Source of the DNA: Halovenus amylolytica
GTDB lineage: Archaea > Halobacteriota > Halobacteria > Halobacteriales > Haloarculaceae
Assembly (NCBI GenBank): GCA_004015825.1
Contig: SAYS01000008.1
Location: 62,001-126,000, forward strand
Direction of reading: 5' to 3'
Length of the DNA stretch: 64,000 nucleotides
The position numbers and the translations under genes are program-made. Positions 42,909 to 51,767 of this stretch are shown piece by piece. The notes under the pieces were generated by a model. It made no database searches, was not told the origin of the DNA, and saw only the letters and a program-made list of their open reading frames with translations. How positions within the stretch are numbered: position 1 is the stretch's first letter; each line of letters begins with the position of its first letter.

Positions 42909-44225
42909 TCATATGTATCCGAGTTCTTCGAGTCGGGATTCGGCACTGTCGGTCAACTCGACTGACTTGTGCTCGGTCGAGTCCATCCCGTACTCGGTGA
43001 TACGTTCCCGCAAGAAGCTCCGCGGCTCGTCTCGTCGTGGCTCACCGATCTCTTTCCAGCCATCGTAATCCTCGTAGCCGTAGTAGTCCGGTTCGATCAG
43101 TGCGAACAGATCGCTGTCGTACGGTTCGAGGTCGAAATCGTACTTCTTGGACTGTTCGAGACTGTGGTTGAACGGCCCACGGTACTCCGCCAGATAGGGT
43201 GCGTGGTCGGTGGTTGGTGACACGATCGAGTGTCCATCTGAGACAGGGCCGTCGACGTCCGCCAGTTCGAGAATCGTCTCGTACAGATCGAGAATACTGA
43301 CCACTGTGTCGGTTTCTCCCTCGAACCCATCGCCCGAAATGACCAGCGGGATATGCGTCAGTTCTGGATAGACACCACTCACGTGGTTCCACATGTTATG
43401 GTGTTCCCCCAGCAGTTCTCCGTGGTCCGACAGCGTGATCACGTAATCGAACTTCGCGGAGAGATTGTCGAATATGTCTCGGTAGATATCACCGAGATAT
43501 CGGGCAGCGTTATCGTACGCCTCGCGAACCAGTTCCGGATCGTCGACACCGACGTAGGCGTCCCCGAATCCCATCCCAACTGGCTCGTCGAAGTCCCGGT
43601 ATGCTTCCGGTGGATAGTAGGGAGTATGCGCCTCGACGAGATTAACGAAGAGGAACTCGTCGGAATCGACCGACATATCGGCCGTTCGGTCCTCGACGAC
43701 AGATGCGCCGTCGTCGGGAATCGGCCGCCAGCGTGATCCGTTGATCTTTTTCAACCCGTACCACAATGAGGGGAGTGTATCGTACTCCCCGGTGATAATT
43801 TCGTTCAGTGCACGCGTGTACTTCCTGGGCCGCGACAGCTCGTCGTGTTCGGCAGCGAACTCACTCGTATCGAGGATGTTCAGATCCCCGGATCTCAGTT
43901 CGCCCGGTCCTGTGAACTCCTCGAATCCGCGGTCGAAGTTCTGTGTCTGGCTGGCGTTCGGGTTCGCCGACCAGCCCTTCGTCGTGTAGCCTGCCTCCGA
44001 GAGGATCTCGGCCAGCACGGGCCGGTCGCACTCGAGGGCTGTCGCTTTCGAGGAGACGTCGACGGCACTCCCGTACTTGCCTGTAAAGAGGGAGGCGTGT
44101 GCTGGACCCGTCCAGTTTGCCGTCGAGTATGCTGCTTCGAAACTTCGCCCCGGTACCCAGTCAAAATACTCGTCGAAGTAGTCTTTCCGGAGAGTGTCCA
44201 GAACGACGACTGCAATCGAGGACAT
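42909..44225 (-). CDS. sulfatase-like / alkaline-phosphatase-superfamily hydrolase (1)
   Basis: A 438-residue protein starting MSSIAVVVLDTLRKDYF (metal-binding Asp near residue 10), with ANWTGPAHASLFTGKYG in the place of the sulfatase nucleophile motif, ITLSDHGELLGEHHNM and HIPLVISG. The canonical Cys/Ser-x-Pro-x-Arg is replaced by W-T-G-P-A-H, a form common in haloarchaeal sulfatase-like proteins that may be phospho- or glycerol-transferases of the cell surface. The ATG at 44225 is preferred because the 16 upstream residues lie in the promoter; a TTTAAA box is near 44278. Confidence 0.88.
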   Translation of the reverse strand: MSSIAVVVLDTLRKDYFDEYFDWVPGRSFEAAYSTANWTGPAHASLFTGKYGSAVDVSSKATALECDRPVLAEILSEAGYTTKGWSANPNASQTQNFDRGFEEFTGPGELRSGDLNILDTSEFAAEHDELSRPRKYTRALNEIITGEYDTLPSLWYGLKKINGSRWRPIPDDGASVVEDRTADMSVDSDEFLFVNLVEAHTPYYPPEAYRDFDEPVGMGFGDAYVGVDDPELVREAYDNAARYLGDIYRDIFDNLSAKFDYVITLSDHGELLGEHHNMWNHVSGVYPELTHIPLVISGDGFEGETDTVVSILDLYETILELADVDGPVSDGHSIVSPTTDHAPYLAEYRGPFNHSLEQSKKYDFDLEPYDSDLFALIEPDYYGYEDYDGWKEIGEPRRDEPRSFLRERITEYGMDSTEHKSVELTDSAESRLEELGYI

Positions 44226-44428
44226 TACACATGTACCTCGGAGCTCATCTACTAAGTAACAGACTGTATACATTGTTTAAATAGACATACAGTCGTACGG
44301 TCAGACAGTTTTGATAGGACTAATTTAGAGCCATCGACAGCTATTCAATTTTTTCTCTCACGTCGGAATTAATTGTGCGGTCGACAGAAGAGTGTCCTAC
44401 ACGTCCGTCGAACGGTCACAGGTTTCTC

Positions 44429-45556
44429 TTACAAGATATCATGTTGTCTGTAGAACCGACGGACGTCGTCGTTTGCAAGCAGTGGGGCATGGACCTGGAG
44501 GACATCCGGATTGGGATAGCTGTTCGCCTCGATGATCTTGAACTCACCGTGGTCCGTCACGATGAGATCCCAGCCGACGTGATTGAATCTATCGATCTCT
44601 CTGGCGATCTGTCGGATCTCCGTCTGGATACTGTCCCACCCTGGTACCGTCGTGCCTGGTATCGTCGCGCCCGTATCCGGATGAGTGTCGTGCCAGGTCA
44701 CGCCTTGGTTCGCGGCCGGTTCGGCTGCCGCGGACAGCTCTCCGGTGTCGAGGTCGATCGCTGCCGAGAACCCACCCTGTGTGAAGTTGTCGAGGACACC
44801 GGTCTGTGTCGAACCGATCCGGTGGACTGCGGCCGGAAATATCACACCCTCCTCGTCGCTTTTGAGCGTGAGCAGTCGGATCGTATTCGTCGCGCGCGGG
44901 TAGATTTCATCCAGATAGTCGGCCTGGTCACAGAACTCTGTCACCAGATAGCTCTCGGAGTCGTCGATCTGTTCGTCCAAGGGGATCGCTCGGTCACTCT
45001 TGCCCCGGAGCGTGGGACCGTCGGGGCCGTCCGTACAGATGTAGACGTGTTTGCCAGCACCGCCGCGATATCGTTTGATTACGACGCGGCCCTCGTCCGC
45101 GACGAGTTCTGCGATACTCGCGTACTGGTCACTTCTGAACGTCCCATCGCTGATGTATCCGTACAGTTCTGGCAGATACTCACCGAACCCGCTCTCACGA
45201 AGGTGTCGGTCGAATTTGTACTTGTTGTCGAGGAGCTCCGGCCGGGGATTGATAAATTTCGCGCGCCGCCGTTCGATATCGTTGAGATACAACTCCGGCT
45301 CCGTTCCGTTATCGAGCGCGTAGAGATTGTACAACCGCGTCGTAAACCCGTGACGGAATGCCCGGAGTCGCTCGCTCACCGGGAGTCCCGACCCATCATC
45401 CGAACGGAGATCGGTCACCAGCTTGTACCGTGCCCCGAGAGCTGTCCGGTACCGCTGTGGGAGTACGTCGCCGACCAGGCTGGCACAGACACTGACCAGT
45501 CCGTCCTCGTCGATGCTCTTTTTCGTACCGTCCCACGTTGCTGTACGATTACTCAC
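44429..45556 (-). CDS. sugar-transfer-associated ATP-grasp protein
   Basis: A 375-residue ATP-grasp protein (GTG start): NDIERRRAKFINPRPELLDN precedes the ATP-grasp core FDRHLRESGFGEYLPELYG, VVIKRYRGGAGKHVYICT, YPRATNTIRLLTL, GGFSAAIDLDTGEL and the metal-binding WDLIVTDHGEFKIIEANSYP. It fits the 'sugar-transfer-associated ATP-grasp' family found in polysaccharide clusters, thought to attach an amino acid or similar group to a glycan. A TATA-like TTAATAGTATAG lies about 23-30 bp upstream. Confidence 0.85.
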   Translation of the reverse strand: MSNRTATWDGTKKSIDEDGLVSVCASLVGDVLPQRYRTALGARYKLVTDLRSDDGSGLPVSERLRAFRHGFTTRLYNLYALDNGTEPELYLNDIERRRAKFINPRPELLDNKYKFDRHLRESGFGEYLPELYGYISDGTFRSDQYASIAELVADEGRVVIKRYRGGAGKHVYICTDGPDGPTLRGKSDRAIPLDEQIDDSESYLVTEFCDQADYLDEIYPRATNTIRLLTLKSDEEGVIFPAAVHRIGSTQTGVLDNFTQGGFSAAIDLDTGELSAAAEPAANQGVTWHDTHPDTGATIPGTTVPGWDSIQTEIRQIAREIDRFNHVGWDLIVTDHGEFKIIEANSYPNPDVLQVHAPLLANDDVRRFYRQHDIL

Positions 45557-45700
45557 CTGTGGAACGTACTACTCTATACTATTAAGAAATAGCCACCTAC
45601 CTCAATACGCTCTATATTTCGCTCGGTTGTTAGTATATCTATACATTCGGCTATTTAGTGTATATTAAATAGTCACTGTTTCTTTTGTTCAGTAGAATAA
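45557..45700. promoter_or_regulatory. AT-rich divergent promoter region
   Basis: The 144-bp gap between the divergent ATP-grasp and FkbM genes is very AT-rich and gene-free. TATA-like GTGTATATTAAATAG (about 45658-45672, plus) precedes the FkbM gene by about 30-40 bp; TTAATAGTATAG (minus, about 45578-45590) serves the ATP-grasp gene. Confidence 0.5.
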
Positions 45701-46705
45701 ATGTCGCAAACCGTGGCGGAGACTCGAGCTGCAGTGTCGAATCCGCGATTACCGATTTCGTATCTCACACGTCGGTTCAAGATGGTCGCTGCGCTCGTCG
45801 CGAAGCGGAGGTACGCCCTCGGTGCCCGCTACGCGCTGGACCAGATCGATGGCGGAGACAGATACCAGTCCTTCCTGCAATCGAACGACGACCGCCGCTA
45901 TCTGGAGTGTGACGTCCTCGATTTCCGGATGCGGGTCGACCTCCTCGATGAGGGACTCTCCCGTGATCTGGTAATCGATGGTCTCCGGGAACCCCGGGCG
46001 ACGGCGCGGTACCGGGCAGAGCTGTCCCGCTTCGAAGCGGACCGTGGTGGGCTGACCGTCGTCGATATCGGTGCCAACATCGGCTACTTCGCCCTGCTGT
46101 ATCTCACCCAGTGCAGTGATGGCGGCGAGGTGATCGCGATCGAACCGGTGCCGGAGACGTTCGAACTTCTGCTGGAGAATCTCCGACTCAACGGCGTTGC
46201 GGACGCAGTGGACTGTTACCAGTGTGCATTCGGCGCGGCGTCGGGATCGGCGTCGATGCATCTCTCGAAACATCGGAATCTGAGTGCGATCACCGACAGC
46301 CCCTCCTCACACCACACCGACGAGATCACAGTCCCAGTCGAGAGCCTGGATGGGTTCCTGTCCGAACACGGCATCGCGCCCGAATCGGTCGACGTCCTCC
46401 GGATGGATATCCAGGGGTACGAGTACGAGGTCTTTCAGGGGATGTCGGAGCTGCTTCGGAACGGCTCCGTCGGGCTCGTCTTTCTGGAATTACATCCGAG
46501 TACGCTGAAACGCACCGGTAGCTACGACGAGTTCATTTCGATGCTCCAGGAGGCCGGCTTCGAACTGGTGTTCGCCGCCGACGGCCGCACGACCAATCTC
46601 CAAGACGACCATCCAACCTACTCCGACAGGGAAATCGAGATCGACTCGATAGAAGCGATGCGAGATATCGACATTACAGTCGAGATCATCCTTCGGAAAT
46701 CCTGA
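45701..46705 (+). CDS. FkbM-family methyltransferase
   Basis: A 334-residue SAM-dependent methyltransferase of the FkbM type: TVVDIGANIGYFALLY (motif I, about 124-139), EVIAIEPVPETFELL, ENLRLNG, VPVESLDGFLSEHG and VLRMDIQGYEYEVFQGM, VFLELHPS. Enzymes of this family O-methylate sugars or polyketides; here a glycan target is likely. The first ~70 residues are family-variable. Confidence 0.92.
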   Translation: MSQTVAETRAAVSNPRLPISYLTRRFKMVAALVAKRRYALGARYALDQIDGGDRYQSFLQSNDDRRYLECDVLDFRMRVDLLDEGLSRDLVIDGLREPRATARYRAELSRFEADRGGLTVVDIGANIGYFALLYLTQCSDGGEVIAIEPVPETFELLLENLRLNGVADAVDCYQCAFGAASGSASMHLSKHRNLSAITDSPSSHHTDEITVPVESLDGFLSEHGIAPESVDVLRMDIQGYEYEVFQGMSELLRNGSVGLVFLELHPSTLKRTGSYDEFISMLQEAGFELVFAADGRTTNLQDDHPTYSDREIEIDSIEAMRDIDITVEIILRKS

Positions 46706-46724
46706 TCAGTGTCTCGTCCCGGCG

Positions 46725-47780
46725 TTACCAGCCAGCCTGCGAGAGATAGGTCGTCAGTTCGTCGGTCACGGTACTGATGCTGTAGTTTGCCGCGTTTTGC
46801 CAGGAGTTGTGTTTGAGATCGTCGACCGACCCGGGGTTGTCGAGTAGCCACTGGAGTTGCTCTCTGATCGCGTCCGAACTCCGTGGTTCGAACAGGAGTC
46901 CGTCCTCGCCATCGGAGACGAGCTGACCGTTGTAGTTCCAGTCCGAGGCGAGTATCAGACAGCCGGCCGCGAAAGCCTCGACGAGTACGCCCGGGAACCC
47001 CTCGCCCGAGTAGTAGGTCGGGAACGCGAAGACGTCGTACTCCCTGAGCCGACCGATGACGTCTTGGTTGTCGAGTTTCCCGAGAAACCTCGCCTCGGGC
47101 GTGGATTCACACTGCGCCAGGAACTGCTCTTTGTACTCGTCGCCCTCCAGGAAGTGACCGAACACGTCGAGTGAGACACGACGCTCCGTCTCGTTTATCT
47201 CTTTGACCGCATCCAGCAGATGGTGCAATCCTTTCGTCTCCTTTATCCGGCCGACGTACGCGAGCCGCAAGAGACGGTCTGTACCCTCGAAATCGTCGAA
47301 ATCTGGCGGCTGGTCGGGGACCGGGCGGAGGTTCGGAAGCGTCGAGATGAGTACATCACTGTCGAAAAGCGCCCGCAGTTCGCCGGAGAGTTCGTCCGAC
47401 TGTGGGAGGATACAGTCGAACCGACCGAACCAGTCCAGATATTTGGTGCGGATACCCGGTGGTAGACTCTCCAGTTCGGTCGCGAAGGAGCCACCGGCCG
47501 GCAACAGCGCACTGTCGACGGCCGGGTCGGCGAGTTTCCGCGACAGCAGGAGGGCAGTGCCGAGCCGTACCTTCGTCGACGCACTCACGAGAAACCGGTC
47601 TGCGTCCCAGGATTCGCGCAGGAGTTCCAGAACGGTGTCCGGTGACTGTTCGAGCGTATTTATCCAGGTGACAGTGAAGCCACGCTCCTCCAGACCTTGC
47701 TTGATGTATTTATTTTTTAATCCAGGGCCTGTTATCGGCGGTGACAGCGGTCCGATCGCGACGATTTCGGTCGTGTCCAT
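46725..47780 (-). CDS. GT4-family glycosyltransferase (2)
   Basis: A 351-residue GT-B enzyme starting MDTTEIVAIGPLSPPITGPG. The C-terminal domain has LRLAYVGRIKETKGLHHLLD, EARFLGKLDNQDVIGRL, FAFPTYYSGEGFPGVLVEAF (the E-x7-E region) and DGLLFEPRSS. Donor and acceptor are unknown. It converges on the FkbM gene, with 19 bp between the stop codons. The ATG at 47780 is preferred over a GTG four codons upstream. Confidence 0.9.
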   Translation of the reverse strand: MDTTEIVAIGPLSPPITGPGLKNKYIKQGLEERGFTVTWINTLEQSPDTVLELLRESWDADRFLVSASTKVRLGTALLLSRKLADPAVDSALLPAGGSFATELESLPPGIRTKYLDWFGRFDCILPQSDELSGELRALFDSDVLISTLPNLRPVPDQPPDFDDFEGTDRLLRLAYVGRIKETKGLHHLLDAVKEINETERRVSLDVFGHFLEGDEYKEQFLAQCESTPEARFLGKLDNQDVIGRLREYDVFAFPTYYSGEGFPGVLVEAFAAGCLILASDWNYNGQLVSDGEDGLLFEPRSSDAIREQLQWLLDNPGSVDDLKHNSWQNAANYSISTVTDELTTYLSQAGW

Positions 47781-48001
47781 CGGTTGGCACACACTCCTTT
47801 GTTCGGTAAAAGTAGTCAGCCTCTACCGGTTCACTCGCCACCAGCGGCACCGAGATCGCGCCACAGGTCTCCGTTCCCTTTCCCGCAACCGACTTGATCT
47901 CTGGATCGGAAGTACTGTCTTTGTAGTATCTCCGGAACGGAACTGCGGTGGTAGGAGACTACTACTAATACAGTATTCAGAACGTACGTTGTTAGTAGCA
48001 C

Positions 48002-48961
48002 ATGCGCGACTGGATTCACACCGACCTGCTGGCTATCTGTCTCGTGGCAGTTCTTACGCCAGCTATGGTACTGTTCGCCGGGTTCGATGGAAACGCCCTG
48101 CAGGCGGCTCTTGGGTTACTGTTCGTCTTTATCGCCCCAGGATACGCCGTTGTTTCGATTCTGATTCCGTCCACACACACCCAGGGACTGACGAGAGGTG
48201 GTATGAACCCGACGGAGGTTTCTTTCGTTGAACGATTACTGATTGCGGTCGGACTCAGTGTCGCAATCGTTCCGTCGATCGGTGTCGTCTTGCACTTCTC
48301 CCCGTGGGGGATAGAGCCAGATATTTTTCTCCTCGTTACTGGCATCATCACACTACTGGTCTCGATTGGGGCCATCGTCCGTCGGGCACAGCTAGAGCGA
48401 AGTCTACAGTTCGAACTGACTGGTCTCTCGGACCCGTTTGGCGGGATGTTTACCAATGCGCGAAGTGATCGAGAGGTATATCTGAACGTGCTGTTTGTTT
48501 CGGGGATGATCCTCGCCGTCGCCGGGATCGGAACTGCAGTCGCGATGTCGGGTGGTGGTGAGCAGTTCACCGAGTTTTATGTTCAGAGTGGCGACCCGGT
48601 GACCGGTGAGCAGGTCGCAAGTGGGTATCCGACCAACATGACAGTCGGCGAGCAATCCGAGTTCGTCGTCGGAATCACAAATCAGGAACACGGAACCGAG
48701 GAGTACACCGTCGTCGTGGAACTCCAACGACTCAGAGACGGTGAGGTCGTCGAAATAACCCGGATAGACCAGTTCAGTGCCACAGTGGCCCACGGGGAAA
48801 CTGTCGAGCGGCCGGTTACTCTGGAGCCGGAAACAACCGGTGAGAGCCTCCGATTGAGTTACCAGCTCTATCGCGGTCAGCCGCCGGAGGGACTCTCGGT
48901 CGAGCAGGCCTACCGACACACCTATCTCTGGGTGGATGTCTCGGCCGATGATGGTCTCTGA
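48002..48961 (+). CDS. DUF1616 family membrane protein
   Basis: A 319-residue protein with four membrane segments (LAICLVAVLTPAMVLFAG; ALGLLFVFIAPGYAVVSIL; FVERLLIAVGLSVAIVPSIG; IFLLVTGIITLLVSIGAIV), another near residue 170, and an extracellular Ig-like domain (about 190-319; MTVGEQSEFVVGITNQEHG). DUF1616 proteins occur in archaeal surface-polysaccharide and S-layer clusters. The stop codon TGA at 48959-48961 is the target duplication of the adjoining MITE. Confidence 0.87.
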   Translation: MRDWIHTDLLAICLVAVLTPAMVLFAGFDGNALQAALGLLFVFIAPGYAVVSILIPSTHTQGLTRGGMNPTEVSFVERLLIAVGLSVAIVPSIGVVLHFSPWGIEPDIFLLVTGIITLLVSIGAIVRRAQLERSLQFELTGLSDPFGGMFTNARSDREVYLNVLFVSGMILAVAGIGTAVAMSGGGEQFTEFYVQSGDPVTGEQVASGYPTNMTVGEQSEFVVGITNQEHGTEEYTVVVELQRLRDGEVVEITRIDQFSATVAHGETVERPVTLEPETTGESLRLSYQLYRGQPPEGLSVEQAYRHTYLWVDVSADDGL

Positions 48962-49069
48962 TAGTGATTATTGCGAGTCTTTACGACCAGTTTCCGATAG
49001 AACCGGTCTATTAGGGCCGAAACAGCCTTGTTTTCGCTTCCGTACTGAAAATCACCACAATAATCACTA
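48962..49069. mobile_element. MITE family 2, copy C (108 bp, diverged)
   Basis: Terminal repeats TAGTGATTATTG (48962-48973) and its reverse complement (49058-49069), followed on the left by CGAGTCTTTACG as in copies A and B. TGA flanks both sides (48959-48961 and 49070-49072). The interior differs from the other two copies, so it is older or a sub-family. The left TGA serves as the stop codon of the DUF1616 gene. Confidence 0.85.
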
Positions 49070-49162
49070 TGAACCGTTCGCCTAGGTTCTGGTAGTGTCG
49101 AGTAACTTGTTACCGCTTCGGCAGAACGACTTGCTCTGTTCGTCGGTTTCGTTTCCGGGGGT

Positions 49163-49468
49163 TCAGACCAGTACTGCCACTTCGTTGATACGCTCGTACA
49201 TAATCCAGCCGAATATGATGTAGCCTGCGAGTGTGACTAGACGGACCAGTGACCACCAGGCAGGTGGCTCACCGGTTGGCGCGTACACCTGTAGTACGAT
49301 GAGCAGACCGATAAATGAGACAATAAAGTAGTTTTCTACCGTGTATAACCCGAAAAAGAACAGTGTCAGTACTGCTGCTAACATCCAGACCCCTTGGGTG
49401 AGAATGATCGAGGCAAGTCTGTCGGTGGATGTGTGGGGATCGTGGACCCGGGACCACTTGGTAGTCAT
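49163..49468 (-). CDS. three-helix membrane protein
   Basis: A 101-residue protein with three membrane segments (GVWMLAAVLTLFFFGLY; FIVSFIGLLIVLQVYAP; LVRLVTLAGYIIFGWIM) after a polar N-terminus. No family recognised. It lies between the DUF1616 gene and the large membrane protein, on the opposite strand. Confidence 0.7.
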   Translation of the reverse strand: MTTKWSRVHDPHTSTDRLASIILTQGVWMLAAVLTLFFFGLYTVENYFIVSFIGLLIVLQVYAPTGEPPAWWSLVRLVTLAGYIIFGWIMYERINEVAVLV

Positions 49469-49533
49469 TACTCAAATATTGTTACTGAATCACTTAAGAA
49501 GTATCTGTATTCTTGGTTCAGGCTGATCGTGAG

Positions 49534-49680
49534 ATGTTTCGAAGAAACCGGGGCCGTCGGGTGATTCTCTCGGTTATACGAAACTTAACAAAGTACCTGT
49601 ATCGCCTCGAAAAGTCCACGAAGAACCAGGATGGTCGTAATCAATCTCGGGAACGATTCAATGGAACGTACCTAACATGA
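49534..49680 (+). CDS. possible 48-residue basic leader ORF overlapping membrane-protein start
   Basis: The ATG at 49534 starts MFRRNRGRRVILSVIRNL; the frame ends with TGA at 49678-49680, overlapping the ATG at 49677 of the next gene (ATGA). A TATA-like CACTTAAG lies about 40 bp upstream. The product is very basic for a haloarchaeal protein and third-position GC is only about one half, so it may be a regulatory leader rather than a protein. Confidence 0.35.
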   Translation: MFRRNRGRRVILSVIRNLTKYLYRLEKSTKNQDGRNQSRERFNGTYLT

Positions 49681-51479
49681 GTGTCTCTATCAGATCAGAT
49701 CGACCCGGAATTGTACTGAAGGCAGTTGCAGTGGTCGGTATGTTTTCTCTCTTACTTGCAGTGAGCTTCCTGAACTCGATACCACCAGCCAGTGGATACG
49801 AAATCTCCATCTATCAGGTGTATCCGTGGTACTTCTGGGGGTTGCTGATCGGAGCCACCTTCCTCGGTCAGGTAGTTATTGTCGGTAGCGTGCGTTACAG
49901 TGACGGGGACGACCGAACCTGGGTGCTTGGCGTTATCCTCGTCTTGCTGTCGGGTACGATACTCCTGTTTATGCCTATCATCCGGGGGTATCCCGTCTTC
50001 GGCGGCGTAGACGAACTGACACACATCGGCTTCGTCCACGATATTTCCGCGGTCGGTATAGCCGACAACATTTATCCCGCGATGCATCTCATCGTTCACT
50101 TGGCATCGGTGGCAACTGGCTTCGCACCCTCGACAGTTATGAAACTCATGCCGATCGTGATGTCGTTCGTGTTCGTCGGTGGAATGTTCTATCTGGCGTT
50201 TAATTTCTACAGCCGAACACATGCGCTGTACGTTCTCCCGTTCATTCTGTTCTTGTTTGTCGGCTACAAGACCCAGGTCCCGTTCGTCTTGAGCGTTCTG
50301 TACGTTCCCTTTATACTGTATCTCTTCGTCAAAGAACAGCGCACATCCGCGACCTCGGTACGGATCTTTCTCGTCATCGCGATTTTTGGAATCGTGTTTT
50401 TCCATCCCCTCACAACCGCGTTCTTGGTCCTTGCCATGGGGATCTATGTCGCACTCGAAAAGACGAACCTATTTAGTACGGAGTGGTCAACTCCGACGAT
50501 GATCCCGCCACTGACTGTCGTGGTCTTCTCTACCTGGTATCTGACGTTTGTGGGAATCATTCGTCGGTTCGAACGGACCGCAAACCGTATCACGGGCAGC
50601 GCCGCGGGCGAGAGCGAGTTCGAGACGGTTACGAGTACGGTGAGCACGTTCTCGCCGGATCTGACCGATCTCGTTACACTTGCCATCCTCGACTACGGGG
50701 TGGTATTTATTCTGTACGCCCTTGCCGGGCTGTTTATTTTGGTTGCGGGGTATCTGTGGCTGCGGAACGAGATCGAACTGAATATCTTCTTCGTCCTATT
50801 CAGTCTCGTGTTCATGCTGTTCACGGCCGTCTCGATGCTCTCGTTCGTCGTCGATCTCGGCTTTGGCTGGGGCCGAGTCCTGTTCTTCGAGAACCTCTTC
50901 GCCGCGGTGTTGGCCGGTTCACTGTTCTACTTCCTCTATCAATGGCTGGAATCGCGGACAGTCACGACTGGAGTTACCGTGACACTGGGTGTAATCCTGT
51001 TTGCACTTACACTGGTGGTTGTCCTCGGCTCCTTTGCGTCGGTCAGTGCGACAGACGACAATCCACAGAAAACGGAGATGGATATCGACGGGGCAGAGTG
51101 GGTCCTCGACAACCGCGACAAAGAGATGCTCATCGATCAGTACCGGATCTCGCTGTGGCGTTACGAGAACTTTCAGAACGGGACGTTGACAACCTCCATT
51201 CGAAAAGAGGGAGCACAACCACCAGAGCACTTCGGATATACTGCTAACGAAACCATCGGACAGAGCTACGAGGAGGACAGCTATCTGGTTCTCAACCAGC
51301 GTGGGCGGATCACCTACCCCGAAGTGTATGCAGACTATCCGGACTACTGGGCGTACACACCACAGGACTTCGCCAGACTCGAACGTGATCGAACCGCATC
51401 GAAACTCTACGATAACGGTGAATTCGATTTCTACTACATCGATGCTGAAGAGCGGCGACCGTTCGTCCGGTCACGGTAA
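49677..51479 (+). CDS. large polytopic membrane protein, GT-C-like
   Basis: A 600-residue protein with about 11-13 membrane helices over residues 15-460 and an extracellular C-terminal domain (about 465-600). The loop after the first helices has FGGVDELTHIGFVHDISAVG, with an Asp/Glu-His pattern such as GT-C glycosyltransferases use in the first large loop. Lipid-linked sugar polymerases, ligases or transferases of this architecture are common in archaeal glycan islands. Assignment is by architecture only. Confidence 0.75.
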   Translation: MSVSIRSDRPGIVLKAVAVVGMFSLLLAVSFLNSIPPASGYEISIYQVYPWYFWGLLIGATFLGQVVIVGSVRYSDGDDRTWVLGVILVLLSGTILLFMPIIRGYPVFGGVDELTHIGFVHDISAVGIADNIYPAMHLIVHLASVATGFAPSTVMKLMPIVMSFVFVGGMFYLAFNFYSRTHALYVLPFILFLFVGYKTQVPFVLSVLYVPFILYLFVKEQRTSATSVRIFLVIAIFGIVFFHPLTTAFLVLAMGIYVALEKTNLFSTEWSTPTMIPPLTVVVFSTWYLTFVGIIRRFERTANRITGSAAGESEFETVTSTVSTFSPDLTDLVTLAILDYGVVFILYALAGLFILVAGYLWLRNEIELNIFFVLFSLVFMLFTAVSMLSFVVDLGFGWGRVLFFENLFAAVLAGSLFYFLYQWLESRTVTTGVTVTLGVILFALTLVVVLGSFASVSATDDNPQKTEMDIDGAEWVLDNRDKEMLIDQYRISLWRYENFQNGTLTTSIRKEGAQPPEHFGYTANETIGQSYEEDSYLVLNQRGRITYPEVYADYPDYWAYTPQDFARLERDRTASKLYDNGEFDFYYIDAEERRPFVRSR

Positions 51480-51626
51480 CTCGTTTTGAAGTATAGTCCA
51501 CATCACGACGGCTCCCGTCTCCGCTGTGTGACAAATAGTTCGTTCGAACCTGTAGTATCCGGATCGTACCACCAACCGAGTAGTATCTTTATAACTAATC
51601 TTCCATGTTACTATCGATAATCCAGA
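51480..51626. promoter_or_regulatory. promoter region upstream of GT4 (3)
   Basis: Contains the TATA-like ATCTTTATAACTAATC near 51587-51602 on the plus strand, about 30-38 bp before the leader ORF at 51627. Nothing else recognised. Confidence 0.5.
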
Positions 51627-51758
51627 ATGTCATCATCGAATAGACTGTCCGTTGCGCGAGAGCCCCCACAAGCAGGGACGACAGCCGGAGACGTCTCACC
51701 TGCAATACTCTCTCTCTCGCCGAAGTTTCACAGTGAGCGACTGGCCGCACACAGATAA
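51627..51758 (+). CDS. possible 43-residue leader ORF before GT4 (3)
   Basis: Starts MSSSNRLSVAREPPQAG and ends TAA at 51756-51758, nine bases before the GT4 ATG at 51768. The promoter is positioned for this ORF rather than for the glycosyltransferase, which would otherwise have a ~150-nt leader. No similarity recognised. Confidence 0.35.
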   Translation: MSSSNRLSVAREPPQAGTTAGDVSPAILSLSPKFHSERLAAHR

Positions 51759-51767
51759 CTCTCAACT

